A stretch of DNA of 64,000 bases from positions 3,658,001 to 3,722,000 of the forward strand of contig NZ_LT907842.1 in NCBI RefSeq assembly GCF_900215245.1, written 5' to 3'. This document shows, one piece after another, positions 63,001 through 64,000 of this stretch. Within the stretch, counting starts at the first letter, position 1. Every line of letters starts with the position of its first letter. The translations under genes were made by a program, and so were the position numbers. This DNA is from Pseudomonas fluorescens (GTDB lineage: Bacteria; Pseudomonadota; Gammaproteobacteria; Pseudomonadales; Pseudomonadaceae). Under the pieces are notes generated by a model. That model made no database searches and was not told the DNA's origin. It saw only the letters and a list, made by a program, of their open reading frames with translations.

Positions 63001-63119
63001 TCTTCGGGCCGATGGCGGTGGCGATCATGGGCGGATTGATCGTGGCAACGGCGTTGACCCTATTGTTCTTGCCGGCCCTGTATGCTGCGTGGTTCCGAGT
63101 GAGGAAGGACGTCGCGTAA
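60054..63119 (+). CDS. mexK: RND efflux pump MexK
   Basis: A 1021-residue RND transporter with twelve membrane helices and two large periplasmic loops. Visible motifs are LGLLVDDAIIAVEMM in TM4 (proton-relay Asp pair about residues 401-402) and the N-terminal LRNRQIVLFLMILLAVVG. SFFSLGVRTGMVVALAIPLVLAMTF and the C-terminal GTIALSGMIMRNSVILVDQIEQD are also present. Substrates cannot be read from sequence; P. aeruginosa MexJK exports triclosan and macrolides. It starts six bases after mexJ. Confidence 0.93.
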   Translation: MGFNLSEWALRNRQIVLFLMILLAVVGTLSYTKLGQSEDPPFTFKAMVIKTNWPGATAQEVSRQVTERIEKKLMETGDYERIVSFSRPGESQVTFMARDAMHSAQIPNLWYQVRKKISDIRQTLPPDIQGPFFNDEFGTTFGNIYALTGDGFDYAVLKDYADRIQIQLQRVPDVGKVELLGLQDEKIWIELSNLKLATLGLPLAAVQQALQEQNAVSTAGFFETPTERVQLRVSGNFKTVEEIRNFPIRVGDRTFRIGDVADIHRGFNDPSAPRMRYMGADAIGLAVAMRDGGDILVLGKALEGEFARLQKNLPAGMELRKVSDQPAAVKTSVGEFVQVLAEALAIVLLVSFFSLGVRTGMVVALAIPLVLAMTFATMYYLGIGLHKISLGALVLALGLLVDDAIIAVEMMAIKMEQGYDRLKAASFAWTSTAFPMLTGTLITAAGFLPIATAQSSTGEYTRSIFQVVTIALLASWVAAVVFVPYLGEKLLPDLAKIHAAKHGTDGPDPYGTPFYQRVRRLVEWCVRRRKTVIVLTLALFIGSVALFRFVPQQFFPASGRLELMVDLKLAEGASLSNTADQVKRLEALLKEHAGIENYVAYVGTGSPRFYLPLDQQLPAASFAQFVVLAKTIEEREGLRTWLIETLNEQFPDLRSRVTRLENGPPVGYPVQFRVTGEHIEEVRALARKVAAKVRENTHVVNVHLDWEEPSKVVYLNIDQDRARALGVSTANLSKFLQSSLTGSTVSQFREDNELIEILLRGTVHERTELSLLPSLAVPTDNGKSVALSQIATLEYGFEEGIIWHRNRLPTVTVRADIYGKEQPATLVQQILPTLADVRAELPDGYLLEVGGTVEDSARGQNSVKAGVPLFIVVVLTLLMLQLRSFSRTAMVFLTAPLGLIGVTLFLLVFRQPFGFVAMLGTIALSGMIMRNSVILVDQIEQDIKAGLAPWQAIIEATVRRFRPIVLTALAAVLAMIPLSRSVFFGPMAVAIMGGLIVATALTLLFLPALYAAWFRVRKDVA

Positions 63120-63121
63120 TC

Positions 63122-63715
63122 ATGCTGGCCACCGTTTCAGCCCTGATGTTGTTGTTGCTCGCCCCAGGCCCGACCAACACCCTGCTGTTCCGTGCGGGGG
63201 TGTTGTTCGGCTATCGGGCGTCGTGGACGCTGGTCTTTATCGAATGCCTGGCCTACTTGCTGCAGGTGTCGGTGTGGGGCGTGGCGTTGCTTTATCTCGC
63301 GGCCTATTCGCCAGGGATGTTGAACATCACGCAACTGGGGGCGGCCTGCTACCTGCTGTATGTCTCGTTCAGGCTGTGGCAGCGCAAAAGCAGCGCTGTC
63401 ACTGCGGCCGGCGACGGTTTTTCCGGCCTGTATTTTTTCTGGCTCACCGTGATGAACCCCAAAGGCCTGCTGATCGTTTCGTTTATCGCACCGGCCGACG
63501 CCTTTACGTCGCTGCAAGGCTATGTGGGGTTCATGGCCACCCTTGCGATGGTGGTGATACCGGTAGGGGCGGCGTGGATCGTGCTGGGCAGCCGCTTTGA
63601 AGGCATTCAGAAGACGTGGTTCACGCCCTTGAAGATCAACCGCGCGACGTCCGTGGCTATCGGCTGTTTCGCGACGATCATGCTAGGGCGGCTGGCGGGC
63701 TCGGTTATTCATTGA
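63122..63715 (+). CDS. LysE-family exporter
   Basis: A 197-residue membrane protein of the LysE/RhtB type, with about six helices and the motif LLLLAPGPTNTLLFRAG near the N-terminus (usually G-P-x-P/N in this family) and FFWLTVMNPKGLLIVS in the middle. It exports an unknown amino acid or small molecule. ATG 63122 lies two bases after the mexK stop, so it may be co-transcribed with the pump genes. The longer frame reaches back into mexK and is rejected. Confidence 0.88.
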   Translation: MLATVSALMLLLLAPGPTNTLLFRAGVLFGYRASWTLVFIECLAYLLQVSVWGVALLYLAAYSPGMLNITQLGAACYLLYVSFRLWQRKSSAVTAAGDGFSGLYFFWLTVMNPKGLLIVSFIAPADAFTSLQGYVGFMATLAMVVIPVGAAWIVLGSRFEGIQKTWFTPLKINRATSVAIGCFATIMLGRLAGSVIH

Positions 63716-63859
63716 TTTACATGCCGATGCAAACCGCTATCGGCGGCGGTGGAACGTTCCTCTTTTTCACTCCACTCAGCATTGCCTGATGAACAGGCAC
63801 GGGTTTCGACTTCGCCTGTTGGCGGTCGGGCCCGATTCAATGAGTTTATGGAGTGCCAT

Positions 63860-64000
63860 ATGTCGTTTTTTACTGAAATTGCTGCTTTTAAAGGGGCGTT
63901 TTTCGGCGCGTTGTTGGGCAATCATTTGCCTTGCAAACAGGTCGAGACCACCAGGCCGCAGAGGCCGGATCATGGAAAGCCCGGGCCTCACCGTCCTCAT
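63860..64000 (+). CDS. possible small protein, runs off the window
   Basis: An open frame starts at ATG 63860 behind TATGGAG and reads MSFFTEIAAFKGAFFGALLG, then a Pro/Arg/His-rich stretch still open at 64000. It could be a short membrane-active peptide or a chance frame; only 47 codons are visible. Confidence 0.25.
   Translation, partial: MSFFTEIAAFKGAFFGALLGNHLPCKQVETTRPQRPDHGKPGPHRPH

Overview
The window reads as a chromosomal segment of a fluorescent Pseudomonas (P. fluorescens group). The evidence is high GC with strong C/G third positions, gene orders known from Pseudomonas (pncC-recA-recX, the wsp operon followed by prfB-lysS, ppc-adk-tsaB, rsmJ near mexL/mexJK), and REP-like doublets typical of this group. 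All assignments come from reading the translated sequence; no database search was run.

Region 1 (1-11154) is the 3' part of a P2-like contractile phage tail cluster: spike V, baseplate W/J/I, a two-piece tail fibre with a small chaperone, sheath FI, tube FII, the E/E' chaperone pair with a -1 slippery site, tape measure T, U, X, hub D and a GH19-type endolysin. No capsid, terminase or integrase gene is present, and the cluster abuts pncC-recA-recX. This is the mutS-cinA tailocin (R-type bacteriocin) locus known from P. fluorescens. The upstream end (regulators, holin) lies outside the window. The fibre genes are AT-richer than the rest and end at two terminators, as expected of an exchangeable specificity cassette.

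Region 2 (11263-29144) holds housekeeping and stress genes. These are pncC, recA (with a perfect LexA box) and recX; a LOG-family protein; a PA3611-like periplasmic protein; a DTW-domain tRNA-modifying enzyme; erdR-like response regulator and dgkA; divergent finR/fpr; trmO; a DUF1456 gene; an atypical pseudouridine synthase; a GNAT; rimO; kup; an old-yellow-enzyme reductase; and opgD.

Region 3 (29450-46188) contains a DUF533 gene and the complete wspABCDEF-wspR surface-sensing/c-di-GMP operon. It continues with prfB (with its +1 frameshift), lysS, a TetR regulator, a lipoprotein, a DUF1704 QEGLA/HExxxH putative metallopeptidase, an alpha/beta-hydrolase lipoprotein and two small genes.

Region 4 (46239-57075) contains two envelope lipoproteins (OmpA-like LptF and a DUF4398 protein), ppc, adk, tsaB, a DUF72 gene, a PEP-mutase/ICL-family gene, an extensin-like protein, a two-repeat protein of unknown role and rsmJ.

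Region 5 (57076-64000) begins with a gene-free ~1 kb imperfect palindrome that has a REP doublet at its centre. It is followed by mexL divergent from mexJ-mexK, with a perfect 14-bp palindrome in the control region, and a LysE-type exporter.

Most worth following up: the split short tail fibre, the E/E' frameshift, the terminator-like hairpin inside the endolysin gene, the pseudouridine synthase with a displaced catalytic motif, the bacterial HExxxH/QEGLA protein, the two-repeat proline-rich protein, and the ~1 kb palindrome.
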